64,000 nt of DNA. It comes from a virus. The position numbers were made by a program, and so were the translations under genes. The notes beneath the pieces were generated by a model. It had not been told where the DNA came from. It saw only the letters and a program-made list of their open reading frames with translations, and did no database searches. Positions 36,375-44,291 of the stretch are shown one piece after another (within the stretch, counting starts at the first letter, position 1; each line of letters begins with the position of its first letter). The stretch is taken from the IMG/VR virus record IMGVR_UViG_3300008110_000166, positions 25,429 through 89,428 of that record. One strand, 5' to 3'.

Positions 36375-36385
36375 AGGAGGGAATT

Positions 36386-37048
36386 ATGGAATTTGGATTT
36401 GTACGTCTTGACGCATCAATGGCTGATGACTTGTCTGTTGTCAATGCGGCGAGGGTGTCTTTTGCTCAGGAGTCAGACGAGCTAAACGAGTCAGGGGTTG
36501 GTTTAATCCGTTTTCTGATGAGAGAACGTCATGGCACACCATTCGAACACAACGCGTTCAGATTTCATGTTAAATGTCCTGTGTTCGTGGCTCGTGAATG
36601 GTTCCGTCATAGAATTGGCTCGTTTAACGAGTTCTCGGCACGGTACAGTACCGTAGGGAATGAGTTCTTCAAGCCAAACATTGCGGATGTTCGTACGCAG
36701 GTTGGGAAACCTGGCAGCTATTCATTCGAACCAGTTTCTCAAGAAAAAGCAGCCATGGCGGTTCAGGAAATATCCAAGCTAAACGAGCAGGCATATGCGA
36801 CGTACGAGAGACTAATTGACCAAGGAGTTGCTAAAGAGCTCGCAAGAGTTGTTCTCCCTGTTTCGATGTATACGCAGTTTTATTGGACAGTGAATGCACG
36901 CTCTATTATGAATTTTCTTAGTTTACGAACCAGTGAAACCGCTCAAAGAGACATTAGGGAGTATGCAAAAAAGGTGGAAGAACATTTTTCAACTTCCATG
37001 CCGGTTACACATAAGGCGTGGGTGGAAAACGGGCTAGTCTGTCCTTAA
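36386..37048 (+). CDS. thyX: FAD-dependent thymidylate synthase
   Basis: 220 residues. RHRIGSFNEFSARYS is the ThyX signature RHRxxSxxxxSxR, and FEHNAFRFHVKCPVFVAREW precedes it. Makes dTMP from dUMP using FAD and methylene-tetrahydrofolate. Sits after the class II RNR, forming a dNTP-supply pair. Clear Shine-Dalgarno (AAGGAGGG). Confidence 0.92.
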   Translation: MEFGFVRLDASMADDLSVVNAARVSFAQESDELNESGVGLIRFLMRERHGTPFEHNAFRFHVKCPVFVAREWFRHRIGSFNEFSARYSTVGNEFFKPNIADVRTQVGKPGSYSFEPVSQEKAAMAVQEISKLNEQAYATYERLIDQGVAKELARVVLPVSMYTQFYWTVNARSIMNFLSLRTSETAQRDIREYAKKVEEHFSTSMPVTHKAWVENGLVCP

Positions 37049-37052
37049 GCAT

Positions 37053-37125
37053 TGGTGGATAGCTCAGTTGGCAGAGCAACGGACTGTTAATCCGTGGGTC
37101 GCAGGTTCGAGCCCTGCTCCACCAG
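37053..37125 (+). tRNA. tRNA-Asn (GUU anticodon)
   Basis: Acceptor TGGTGGA/TCCACCA, anticodon loop ACTGTTAATC, normal arms. CCA is not encoded. Confidence 0.93.
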
Positions 37126-37130
37126 CAATA

Positions 37131-37204
37131 CGGAGTGTGGCGTAGCTTGGTAGCGCGCTTGTCTGGGGGACAAGAGGTCGTAGGTTCAAATCCTGCCATT
37201 CCGA
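37131..37204 (+). tRNA. tRNA-Pro (GGG anticodon)
   Basis: Acceptor CGGAGTG/CATTCCG with one G-U, anticodon loop CTGGGGG in stem CTTGT/ACAAG, normal T arm. Confidence 0.9.
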
Positions 37205-37223
37205 CGAGTAGAATGTAGGAACT

Positions 37224-37313
37224 GGAGCGGTGGCAGAGAGGCTTATTGCACCTGTCTTGAAAACAGGAGTCCGTTTGCGCGGACCGGGGGTTCAAATCCC
37301 TCCCGCTCCTCCA
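37224..37313 (+). tRNA. tRNA-Ser (UGA anticodon), CCA encoded
   Basis: 90 nt with a long variable arm (GAGTCCG...GCGGACC), anticodon loop CTTGAAA, acceptor GGAGCGG/CCGCTCC, CCA present. Reads UCA. Confidence 0.92.
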
Positions 37314-37325
37314 TTTAGTCTGGGT

Positions 37326-37380
37326 AGCCCAATGGCTTGTAAGCGGTAGGTCGTCAGTTCAATCCTGACCGAGGGCTCCA
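37326..37380 (+). other. truncated tRNA-like element with encoded CCA
   Basis: AGCCC pairs with GGGCT before a CCA, and the T arm GTCAG-TTCAATC-CTGAC is perfect. A CTTGTAA sequence could be an anticodon loop (UGU, Thr), but no stem fits and a D or anticodon arm is missing. Either a tRNA remnant or a tRNA mimic at the end of the cluster. Confidence 0.4.
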
Positions 37381-37398
37381 GATACTACAATTGGATAC

Positions 37399-38205
37399 AT
37401 GGGTGTCACCATATATAGGAACATGAGTATTGGGGATGTACCACCAACCCCTGCACACCCAATGATTGACGAGTCAATAACTCCAGAATCACGAAAATCA
37501 CTTCTGGATATGGGAAGAATTTTGGGCACCCCAGTCAGTTACGCCCAAGAGCAAAATGGCAGACTCATTCAGAATATTGTCCCAGTGCATAAGACTGAAT
37601 ATCAGCAGATTTCAACATCATCCAAAGTTGAGCTGCAAATGCATACGGAATCGTCATTCCACCCGTACAGACCTTCACATGTCCTTTTGCTCTGCCTGCG
37701 TGGCGATGACTCCGCGTTCACAACATATGCAGATGATTTTGACATCATCGAAAAGCTGAGCGACGAAGCGATTAATGTGCTGAAAATGCCATGGTTCACA
37801 ACTCAGGTAGATGACAGCTTCAGAACAAACGGTGAGCCAAATATGAAAATGACCACATCTATTCTTAGGGAAAACACCATTTCTGTTTATTCATCTTGGA
37901 TGATGACGTATGATTCTGCTTTTATGGAGGCCTCTGGAGTAGACGAGAAGTCACAGATTGAAGCAGAAAGAGCACTCGAAGAGATGCGTATGGCCGTGGA
38001 TGCTTCCACCAAACAGGTGGCACTCAAAACAGGTGAACTTATGGTTATCGATAATAGAACAACCATCCACGGGAGAAAGCCATTTCAGCCACGTTATGAC
38101 GGAACGGACAGATGGGTTCAGAGAATGGTTGTGATTGGGACGCTTCCTCCTCCTGACCATATTTCTGGCCACGTCATAACTACAAAGTTCCGCTCGAATG
38201 GGTAG
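37399..38205 (+). CDS. clavaminate-synthase-like 2OG-Fe(II) oxygenase
   Basis: 268 residues. LQMHTESSFHPYRPSHVLLL has the HxE iron ligands, and LMVIDNRTTIHGRKPF with QRMVV supplies the distal His and Arg, matching the VioC/AsnO group that hydroxylates free amino acids such as Arg or Asn. ATG lies 7 nt after TACAAT (leaderless). The third 2OG enzyme in the window. Confidence 0.78.
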   Translation: MGVTIYRNMSIGDVPPTPAHPMIDESITPESRKSLLDMGRILGTPVSYAQEQNGRLIQNIVPVHKTEYQQISTSSKVELQMHTESSFHPYRPSHVLLLCLRGDDSAFTTYADDFDIIEKLSDEAINVLKMPWFTTQVDDSFRTNGEPNMKMTTSILRENTISVYSSWMMTYDSAFMEASGVDEKSQIEAERALEEMRMAVDASTKQVALKTGELMVIDNRTTIHGRKPFQPRYDGTDRWVQRMVVIGTLPPPDHISGHVITTKFRSNG

Positions 38206-38212
38206 GGGTTGC

Positions 38213-38515
38213 ATGACTTTTTTTAATGTTTTCTCAAACCCTAAATACGACCTGTACCCAATCGTTGTGATGCAGGCAAGGTACGGCGGAGCCTATGAAG
38301 GCGGCAAATGGATAGCGATTGGCTGTTTCGAAAGTATAGAAAAGTCCGGAATGACCGATTACGTATCAGGTGACGACTGTGACGCACTCGATTTTTGGCT
38401 TTCCGATGAGGCGAAAAAAATAGGTCGCGGTTCAGACCCTAATTCAGCAGTTGTTGACTTATGCGTGCGGAATGATTTTGACCCAAATCAAATCATTCAT
38501 ACATATCTGGATTAG
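38213..38515 (+). CDS. hypothetical protein
   Basis: 100 residues starting MTFFNVFSNPKYDLYP. Alpha/beta with GGKWIAIGCFESIE and LDFWLSDEAKKIG; similar short proteins seem common in aquatic phages. AGGGG 5 nt before ATG; an upstream ATG in frame is an alternative. Confidence 0.6.
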   Translation: MTFFNVFSNPKYDLYPIVVMQARYGGAYEGGKWIAIGCFESIEKSGMTDYVSGDDCDALDFWLSDEAKKIGRGSDPNSAVVDLCVRNDFDPNQIIHTYLD

Positions 38516-38618
38516 GAAGTTTAAACATCTTTCTAAGTTGAAGAATGTAAGGAATTGACGCAATTACTCCAACTGGCAAAAATGCCAAAATAAACTTCAT
38601 GCCAATTCTTTTCCTCAT
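38493..38618 (-). CDS. 41-aa single-span membrane protein
   Basis: MRKRIGMKFILAFLPVG then VIASIPYILQLRKMF; one hydrophobic span with positive charges at both ends. Overlaps the 3' end of the converging gene by 23 nt. Divergent from another small membrane protein. Tentative. Confidence 0.45.
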   Translation of the reverse strand: MRKRIGMKFILAFLPVGVIASIPYILQLRKMFKLPNPDMYE

Positions 38619-38718
38619 CTGTTATCCCCATTATTGAAGTCCATGATACCCCCATCTATTTTAGAGATACTTTGTATAGATTCATCTTATAACAAGATTG
38701 AGCGCCATAATATACGTC

Positions 38719-38868
38719 ATGTTCTTTATCGTCTTAATTTTAACAGTAACAGCAATATTTTCAGCACATAGATTTGTGATGAACTCGGTCGAGTCTTACG
38801 ACAGCTACGGCAACGGCGGCTCTTTCCGTGAGTGGCAGCAATTTGAGAGGGAAAAGCTTAACTTTTAA
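38719..38868 (+). CDS. 49-aa small membrane protein
   Basis: MFFIVLILTVTAIFSAH is a membrane segment followed by a hydrophilic tail (YDSYGNGGSFREW). ATG lies 7 nt after CATAAT. Function unknown. Confidence 0.45.
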   Translation: MFFIVLILTVTAIFSAHRFVMNSVESYDSYGNGGSFREWQQFEREKLNF

Positions 38869-38869
38869 G

Positions 38870-39481
38870 CTACTTGACGTATATTCCAATGCGTTCTAGT
38901 TCTGTTCCTTCGTCGCTTATAAATCTATAGCCTTCTGGCTTTGGGTCTATTTCGTTCTTCCATAACGGGATTACCGAGCTATTCCCATGCATAAAATCTG
39001 GATTCCCACGCAGGTGTATTTCTATTAGTTTGCCACCGATGAACTCGCAGTTAATCGTTTTATAGCGAAGTGGTATGTATCCGATAAAGCTTGGTAGCGG
39101 ATGGATTTGTTCAGTTTTTTCCCATCTTGTGAACCTTTGATACGGGCGTTTCTTGTCTTTTTCACCCCTAACCGAAAGAACAGGTTCGTAGCCACTGTAG
39201 TCAATGCTCAAATGGTCGCCTTCAAATATCTCGCACCAGAACTCTCCCGGGTGAAGATGACTCGTATCTCCGTCAAGATACTCGACTCGTGCATTGCGCC
39301 CCATGCCTTTTATATTGCTGATAGGCCTAACAAAATACTCGCCTCGTTTTGGAACTGGCACGCCCATTGGGCCACATAGATGACCAGACCGTCTAGCAAC
39401 TATTAGTTTGTCGAAAATCCACAAGTCTTCTGGATTACAATTTTTCCAGGCATTAACTTCTATTAAATAGTCATTTTTCAT
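38870..39481 (-). CDS. hypothetical protein
   Basis: 203 residues. Strand-rich, with YFVRPISNIKGMGRNARV and HPGEFWCEIFEGDHLSID, then LIEIHLRGNPDF. The ordering resembles ATP-grasp-type ends, but no firm assignment is possible. Begins next to the ferredoxin gene and may share its transcript. Confidence 0.5.
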   Translation of the reverse strand: MKNDYLIEVNAWKNCNPEDLWIFDKLIVARRSGHLCGPMGVPVPKRGEYFVRPISNIKGMGRNARVEYLDGDTSHLHPGEFWCEIFEGDHLSIDYSGYEPVLSVRGEKDKKRPYQRFTRWEKTEQIHPLPSFIGYIPLRYKTINCEFIGGKLIEIHLRGNPDFMHGNSSVIPLWKNEIDPKPEGYRFISDEGTELERIGIYVK

Positions 39482-39727
39482 CTATGGTTCGATGAATATG
39501 CACTCACCAGGGCACTCTTCGGCGGCTTCAATTACGTCAGACAGTCTTTCGTCTGCGAAAGATGCCATTCCTTCTGCTCCCTCTGGGTTCCCCGCAGCGG
39601 CCGCATAAATCTTTTCCCCTTCGCGCACATACGCAAGACCGTCTGGCATCATATGAAAAACATCTGGGGCTATCTCCGCGCAAAGACCATCTCCAGTGCA
39701 TAAGTCTTGGTCAATCCAAACTCTCAT
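39482..39727 (-). CDS. small iron-sulphur ferredoxin ([3Fe-4S] type)
   Basis: 81 residues. MRVWIDQDLCTGDGLCAEIAP and EECPGECIFIEP give C-x5-C and C-x3-C, the reduced Cys set of actinobacterial [3Fe-4S] ferredoxins that serve P450s and other oxygenases. Overlaps the nuclease stop by TAATG. Could supply electrons to the di-iron enzyme of the metabolic island. Confidence 0.8.
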   Translation of the reverse strand: MRVWIDQDLCTGDGLCAEIAPDVFHMMPDGLAYVREGEKIYAAAAGNPEGAEGMASFADERLSDVIEAAEECPGECIFIEP

Positions 39728-40065
39728 TACTTAAATTCAGCTTTATTCAGGCATGCGGTTGATGGGTTCTCTACATCATCAGAGGAGTAAATACGGGCCA
39801 GAATTCGTCCATACTTATCATTTTTATCTGGGATTGTGTTAACAAAAACCCACTGATGGTTTGTTAGCCAGTCTTTAGTAAAAGACTTAGCCTTAAGACC
39901 CATTTCTTTTTCTGCAAGGTCTTTGGTTCTTGATTCAGGAGTATTCACTCCATACAAACGAACACGTATCTTGTGATGGATACTAAAGCCGAGGTCTATC
40001 ATCAAGTCAATAGTGTCACCATCAACAACATTGAGGACCGTAGCCCCATACCAGAATCTTTGCAT
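39727..40065 (-). CDS. staphylococcal-nuclease-like enzyme (short)
   Basis: 112 residues. VVDGDTIDLMIDLGF, VRLYGVNTPES and NDKYGRILARIY are the family motifs with catalytic Asp/Arg/Glu present. The usual C-terminal strand and helix end early, so it is shorter than typical. Starts in the stop of the repetitive protein (TGATG). Confidence 0.78.
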   Translation of the reverse strand: MQRFWYGATVLNVVDGDTIDLMIDLGFSIHHKIRVRLYGVNTPESRTKDLAEKEMGLKAKSFTKDWLTNHQWVFVNTIPDKNDKYGRILARIYSSDDVENPSTACLNKAEFK

Positions 40066-42071
40066 CAGAAGTCTCTAATTCCGCGGTTTTTCCTGTTGTC
40101 CCTCAGATTGAACTGTCCTGGGTCTCTTTCTGGATTTTCTCTTCCGTTGCCCCTTAAGAATCCTGGGTCTGGATTTCTTTGCGGATTCCCTCGTCCATTT
40201 CCTCTTAAGAATCCTGGGTCTGGATTTGAATCTCTGTCGGCTCTTCTTCTTGGGCCAGATGGCTTATCTATGCTGTCTGGTCTTTTTCTGTCGTCATCGC
40301 TTGTTGGGCGACGTGAATCAGTCTGGCCTCGACGAGTTGCAGCATCGCTTGCGCCAACGCCGCGATTTGCTCTTGCCCTGTCGGCAGCGTCGCCCATTCT
40401 GTTCGGATTTGAACGGTCTGTCCTGTCAGCACCTCTTCTGTCATTTGCACCCGTTCTTTTGTCAGGGCCGTACAGCTGAAGTGTTCCATCACGCTGTTCT
40501 CTTATGTATTCTCTGTCTTTTGGCGTCTGTCCGTCGTATTGTTGCAACTGTCCATCAGCGTCTTCCAGAATGTATCCAGGTTTATATTCGGACCGACTAG
40601 CTCTATCGGCTGAATCGGGTTTTCTATTTGGGGCTGAACGGTCAGCCCTGTCAGCTCCACGACGGTCGTCTGCACTGGTTGGTCTGCGGGAATCTGTTTG
40701 TCCACGTCGAGTTGCGGCATCTCTCGTCCCCTGAGCGGCTTGACGACCAACACGAACAGGCTGGTCGCCTGCTGCGCGGTTTCCGGTTCCACGGTCAACG
40801 CTGTCTGGGCGCTTGCGGTCGTCGGCGCTCGTTGGTCTTCTTGAGTCTGTTTGTCCACGTCGAGTCGCTGCATCTCTTGTGCCTTGAGCCTCCTGGCGGC
40901 CAACTCTTACTGGCTGGTCTCCAGCAACCCTATTGCCGGTCCCCTTATCGATTGAGTCTGGACGACGCTTATCATCAGCACTGGTTGGCCTGCGCGAATC
41001 TGTTTGACCACGACGAGTTGCGGCATCAGATACGCCAGTTGTTCTTCCACGATTAGCCAATGCTCTGTCAGCAGCGTCTATGCGACGTGCTGGTGGAGAA
41101 TTGTCAATTCTGTCTGCTGGTTTTCTATCTGCAGCGGAGGAGCGTTGTGCTTGGCCGGTGAGTCTGTCACTTTGAGCTTGATTTCTTCTGGCTCTTGCGG
41201 CATCCGTATTTGCTCTACCGATTTGAGCTTGTGCTTCAGCACCTGAACGAACAGTCTGCTTGTCAAAAGCTGCTCGCGCCCTTGCTCTAGCGTCTCTTTC
41301 CCTCTGGGAGCGGTCTGCCACGTCTCTGTTTGGCTTTATGCCCTGAGATGCAAGCTGTCCACGAACAAACTTTCTGCGACGCTTTTCATAGTCAGAGTTG
41401 CTTTGCCTCTTGTATGGTGCCCGCTGCTCTTCTGGGGTTCCGTCATTAATCATTCCGTCGCCGTCATGGTCAATCGCATCCAATGAACCCTGTGCTGTTG
41501 CACCAATTGTTCCACCGCGTTGTTGCCCGATGGTCTGTCCTTGAAGTTGCTTTTCATTCAACTCGACTTCATCGCTCTTCTTCTTGGTGTTTTCATATCT
41601 TTCAAGAAGTCTTCTTCCTTTTGCCGCGAGTTTTGCCGCTGCCGCTGCATCCTTTGGGACTGGTTCACCCCATGCTGCCGCAGATAGCGCGAGACGCGTT
41701 GCACGACCCTTTTCATCTTTCATTGGACCAGATGGATTTGTGAAGAAGCGTGTAAGGAAGGAACCTTTTCTACGCATTTTTTCTGGAGTGTCAGCAGGTC
41801 CTTTGACTCCAGGTTTAAGGTTCGCGCCTTCTGTTCTCTTGAAGTAAGCACGGCCAGCCGCAGTGAGACCGCCTTCTGGGTTCTTTAATTTTTGTTTCGC
41901 TGACTTCTCACCATAAAATTCTTCTGAAAGATAATCAAAAACAACTGACGAGTAATACTCGTCGTAGATTGGTTGTTCAATTTCGAATGACTCATCTTCT
42001 TTGATTGAGATATTAATTTCAATCTCTGATAGCTCGTTAAAGAGTTGTTCTATTTCTGTATTTTCATCCAT
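40065..42071 (-). CDS. repetitive Arg/Asp-rich capsid-region protein with DUF6321
   Basis: 668 residues. After an acidic start, residues about 65-160 (GGLTAAGRAYFKRTEG, GSFLTRFFTNPSGPMKD) form the DUF6321 domain seen near phage capsid genes, followed by a calcium-site-like DHDGDGMINDGTPEE. The C-terminal 400 residues are disordered and polyampholytic, with at least five DAATRRGQTDSRRP repeats and two PDPGFLRGNGR repeats. Lies just after the major capsid gene, behind a terminator. A decoration or DNA-binding role in the virion is possible. Confidence 0.68.
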   Translation of the reverse strand: MDENTEIEQLFNELSEIEINISIKEDESFEIEQPIYDEYYSSVVFDYLSEEFYGEKSAKQKLKNPEGGLTAAGRAYFKRTEGANLKPGVKGPADTPEKMRRKGSFLTRFFTNPSGPMKDEKGRATRLALSAAAWGEPVPKDAAAAAKLAAKGRRLLERYENTKKKSDEVELNEKQLQGQTIGQQRGGTIGATAQGSLDAIDHDGDGMINDGTPEEQRAPYKRQSNSDYEKRRRKFVRGQLASQGIKPNRDVADRSQRERDARARARAAFDKQTVRSGAEAQAQIGRANTDAARARRNQAQSDRLTGQAQRSSAADRKPADRIDNSPPARRIDAADRALANRGRTTGVSDAATRRGQTDSRRPTSADDKRRPDSIDKGTGNRVAGDQPVRVGRQEAQGTRDAATRRGQTDSRRPTSADDRKRPDSVDRGTGNRAAGDQPVRVGRQAAQGTRDAATRRGQTDSRRPTSADDRRGADRADRSAPNRKPDSADRASRSEYKPGYILEDADGQLQQYDGQTPKDREYIREQRDGTLQLYGPDKRTGANDRRGADRTDRSNPNRMGDAADRARANRGVGASDAATRRGQTDSRRPTSDDDRKRPDSIDKPSGPRRRADRDSNPDPGFLRGNGRGNPQRNPDPGFLRGNGRENPERDPGQFNLRDNRKNRGIRDF
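40290..41030 (-). repeat. tandem coding repeats in the Arg/Asp-rich protein
   Basis: Near-identical blocks encoding DAATRRGQTDSRRPTS occur at about 40290-40345, 40665-40720, 40810-40870 and 40970-41025, with longer repeat units (about 150 bp) between the last three. Such repeats can expand or contract by slippage or recombination. Confidence 0.65.
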
Positions 42072-42100
42072 TTGTACATTCTCCCACATGAATTTGATGC

Positions 42101-42145
42101 AAAAAAGAACCCCCGGTCTTTTTAGGGACCGGGGGTTCAACTTTT
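42101..42145. terminator. bidirectional terminator after the major capsid gene
   Basis: A perfect 12-bp stem GAACCCCCGGTC/GACCGGGGGTTC with an 8-base loop, flanked by A6 on the left and a T-run on the right, so it can stop transcripts from either side. It ends the capsid transcript and the repetitive gene starts just beyond. Confidence 0.82.
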
Positions 42146-42161
42146 TAGCTAGTGCTGATTA

Positions 42162-43532
42162 TCAGCTTGGCTCGGCGTCGAAGTCGACTTTCACGAACGC
42201 TTCTGGACGCTTGACAGCGAGAGCGAGTCTCTGTTCTGCCAAAACGACGATTGCGTTGCGCACGAAGAAGTCTGAGTGCTGCTCCGAGATTCTGATTGAA
42301 GCCTGCTCGCGGTCGTACAGCTGTGCTGCTGTTCCGAACGCACCAACAAGGGCTGTGCCCTCGGTGATTGCTGGCGTATCAACAACTGGCATTCTCCAGA
42401 CGCGTGGCTCGCCACCCATTGCAACCGAAACTGCAACGAGGTACTGACCTTGATTGTCCTTTGTCAATTCGATGTCTTCCCAGTCGTTCGGGTGCAACAC
42501 GATGCCGGATGGCTCGTAGTAAGCGAGGAACGAGAGGGTAGCGGCACGACGAATTGCATCAGCCTTTGTGTCAGCAACTGGGCTTGTTGCACCTGATGAC
42601 CATGCGTACTCTTGAATGTTTGGCGTGTTGAGAACACCGAGGAGATTTTCTCCTGCGCCGTTACCATTCAAAATCTGGTCGTCTTCGAGAAGACGCAGAC
42701 CGTACATCAATTCGTTGTCGATGATTGAACGCAACTGTGGCTCATCGGCTAGGACGTTGCGGTGTGCAGCTTCCCAGTGTGCCAATGTGCGAATAGGAGC
42801 TTGCTCACCAACGAACGAGAATGACGACTGTGGCTTCATTGCAAACGCGTTGTTTGCGCCGTTACGCTCAGCGACAGTTGATGCTGAGTTAACACCAGCA
42901 GCAAAGCCGTAACCACCCTGAATTGGTGTGGTGAAGCCGAGCTGACGGAAGTACTCGATAACTGCTGCTGTTGTCGTGCGGACTGGGAACAGGTCACGAA
43001 CACGCTTGGTACGCATTGGCTGCGTTACCATCGCATCGCGCTGAACACTTCCGAACGTGCCCAAGCGGCTGCCTGTTACGTTTGTGTTTGGAATTGCTGA
43101 ATAGACGTCCTTAACTTGGATGCCACCTGTGAACGAAGCCTTCACCTGCCACGGAGCAACCATGTTTGCACCGTTGCGGCCATTGGCGAGTGACTTGAAC
43201 TCAGCTGACTCGAGGAACATTTCGCCGATTGACTTGATTTCTGAGCTTGTAAGCTGTGAAACCTCTGCTGCAGCAGCAGCAAATGAACCAGCAACAGTCT
43301 CAGTTGGCTGTGATGACCAAGACTCAACTGAGTCCATGGCCTGCATGCCGTCGATGAGGCTCTTGATTTCCTTGATGTCAGACATGTTCTTGTCGAACGC
43401 TGTCTTCTGTTCTGGGGTGACGACAACTGTGCCGTCTTCTACGCGGAATGAGTCCGCAATGGCCTTATTATCGGCCATCTTCGAACGAAGTGCACCTTGC
43501 AGTTCGTTCAATCTTGACTTGTCTTGCGACAT
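42162..43532 (-). CDS. major capsid protein, HK97 fold
   Basis: 456 residues. N-terminal helical delta-like part (EQKTAFDKNMSDIKEIKSL), then the HK97 body with FPVRTTTAAVIEYFR, LADEPQLRSIIDNEL and the AYYEPSGIVLHPNDWEDIELTK stretch (split here for length), and a DAEPS end. Typical length for a capsid protein with a cleaved N-terminal scaffold region. AGGAGTAATC precedes ATG; a strong terminator follows. Confidence 0.85.
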   Translation of the reverse strand: MSQDKSRLNELQGALRSKMADNKAIADSFRVEDGTVVVTPEQKTAFDKNMSDIKEIKSLIDGMQAMDSVESWSSQPTETVAGSFAAAAAEVSQLTSSEIKSIGEMFLESAEFKSLANGRNGANMVAPWQVKASFTGGIQVKDVYSAIPNTNVTGSRLGTFGSVQRDAMVTQPMRTKRVRDLFPVRTTTAAVIEYFRQLGFTTPIQGGYGFAAGVNSASTVAERNGANNAFAMKPQSSFSFVGEQAPIRTLAHWEAAHRNVLADEPQLRSIIDNELMYGLRLLEDDQILNGNGAGENLLGVLNTPNIQEYAWSSGATSPVADTKADAIRRAATLSFLAYYEPSGIVLHPNDWEDIELTKDNQGQYLVAVSVAMGGEPRVWRMPVVDTPAITEGTALVGAFGTAAQLYDREQASIRISEQHSDFFVRNAIVVLAEQRLALAVKRPEAFVKVDFDAEPS

Positions 43533-43619
43533 GATTACTCCTGATTGGAATTGAGGGTTGGATATTTTATTACTGACGGCTTAGGTAAGCACCCAGCCCT
43601 AGTTATATAAATTAACAGA

Positions 43620-43673
43620 GATTTACACTCTTTAGTGGAACTAGTTTTATTGCAAGATTATTGTGTGTAAATC
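43620..43673. promoter_or_regulatory. inverted repeat upstream of the capsid gene
   Basis: GATTTACAC (43620-43628) and GTGTAAATC (43665-43673) are 9-bp inverted copies 36 bp apart in a 160-bp AT-rich gap. On the minus strand it also contains TATATAAC, a possible -10. Likely the control region for capsid expression. Confidence 0.45.
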
Positions 43674-43693
43674 GTTAAGAAGAAATAGATAAA

Positions 43694-44290
43694 TTACTTC
43701 TTCTTTTGACGTTTTAGTTCTTCACGAACCACTTTTTGTATATCACGTCGTGATTCCTCTTGCCGACCACGACGACCGAGTGATGTGGTACCAGAAACTC
43801 TTGCATAGTCGCTCATGTTTGTGCATGGCATCCACACTGCGCGCCCGTTCTTGGACACCCTTCTGCTTATTCCAATGCACCCAAGTTGCCTGGACCGAAC
43901 GCGGGCTGATTCTGGGTCAATAAAGACATCTGGGTCGTTTTCGCGGACATATTCCGGCCCTGAGCGTGCTGTTTTTGCAGCCATGCCAGCTTCACCAGAA
44001 ACAGCGCTTACTATTCCCACTCCTGGCAGTCCAGTTATTCCACGAATTGGTTTTTCTCCAAGTTCTTCCCATCCGTCTGACCGCTTCTTCCTTTTTCGTT
44101 TCTTCTGAAACGCCATTACCTTTTCGGTCCATTTTCCAGTCTCGGCTCTATTTGAAATACGAGACAGAGATTCTGGAGAAGAGCATGGAAGCCAGTTGCC
44201 ATTTTCGTCTTGGTGCACTCCTGAACAACCAATCATTTTTGCAACTTCTTCTGCCTGTTCGCGAGAAACTGGTTCTTTCTGCTTAGCCAC
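43694..44290 (-). CDS. hypothetical head-region protein with repeated GCxG...W.PC motif
   Basis: 198 residues, GTG start behind AAAGG. Two segments, GCSGVHQDENGNWLPC and GCIGISRRVSKNGRAVWMPC, share a GC-x-G...W-x-PC pattern, an internal duplication. Between them a basic linker (KKRKRKKRS). The pattern may bind metal or form disulphides. Overlap by reading through the upstream stop is rejected. Function unknown. Confidence 0.6.
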   Translation of the reverse strand: MAKQKEPVSREQAEEVAKMIGCSGVHQDENGNWLPCSSPESLSRISNRAETGKWTEKVMAFQKKRKRKKRSDGWEELGEKPIRGITGLPGVGIVSAVSGEAGMAAKTARSGPEYVRENDPDVFIDPESARVRSRQLGCIGISRRVSKNGRAVWMPCTNMSDYARVSGTTSLGRRGRQEESRRDIQKVVREELKRQKKK

Positions 44291-44291
44291 A

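Noticed and set aside
37326-37380. A full tRNA-Thr gene
   Set aside because: Only about 55 nt remain between acceptor strands, and neither a D stem nor a proper anticodon stem can be formed.
40290-41030. Tandem blocks as a CRISPR or minisatellite array
   Set aside because: They are in frame and encode protein repeats; no constant repeat with unique spacers.
43815-44108. Plus-strand frames opposite the head-region genes
   Set aside because: They mirror the minus-strand genes, whose overlaps and ribosome sites are consistent; the plus frames have neither.
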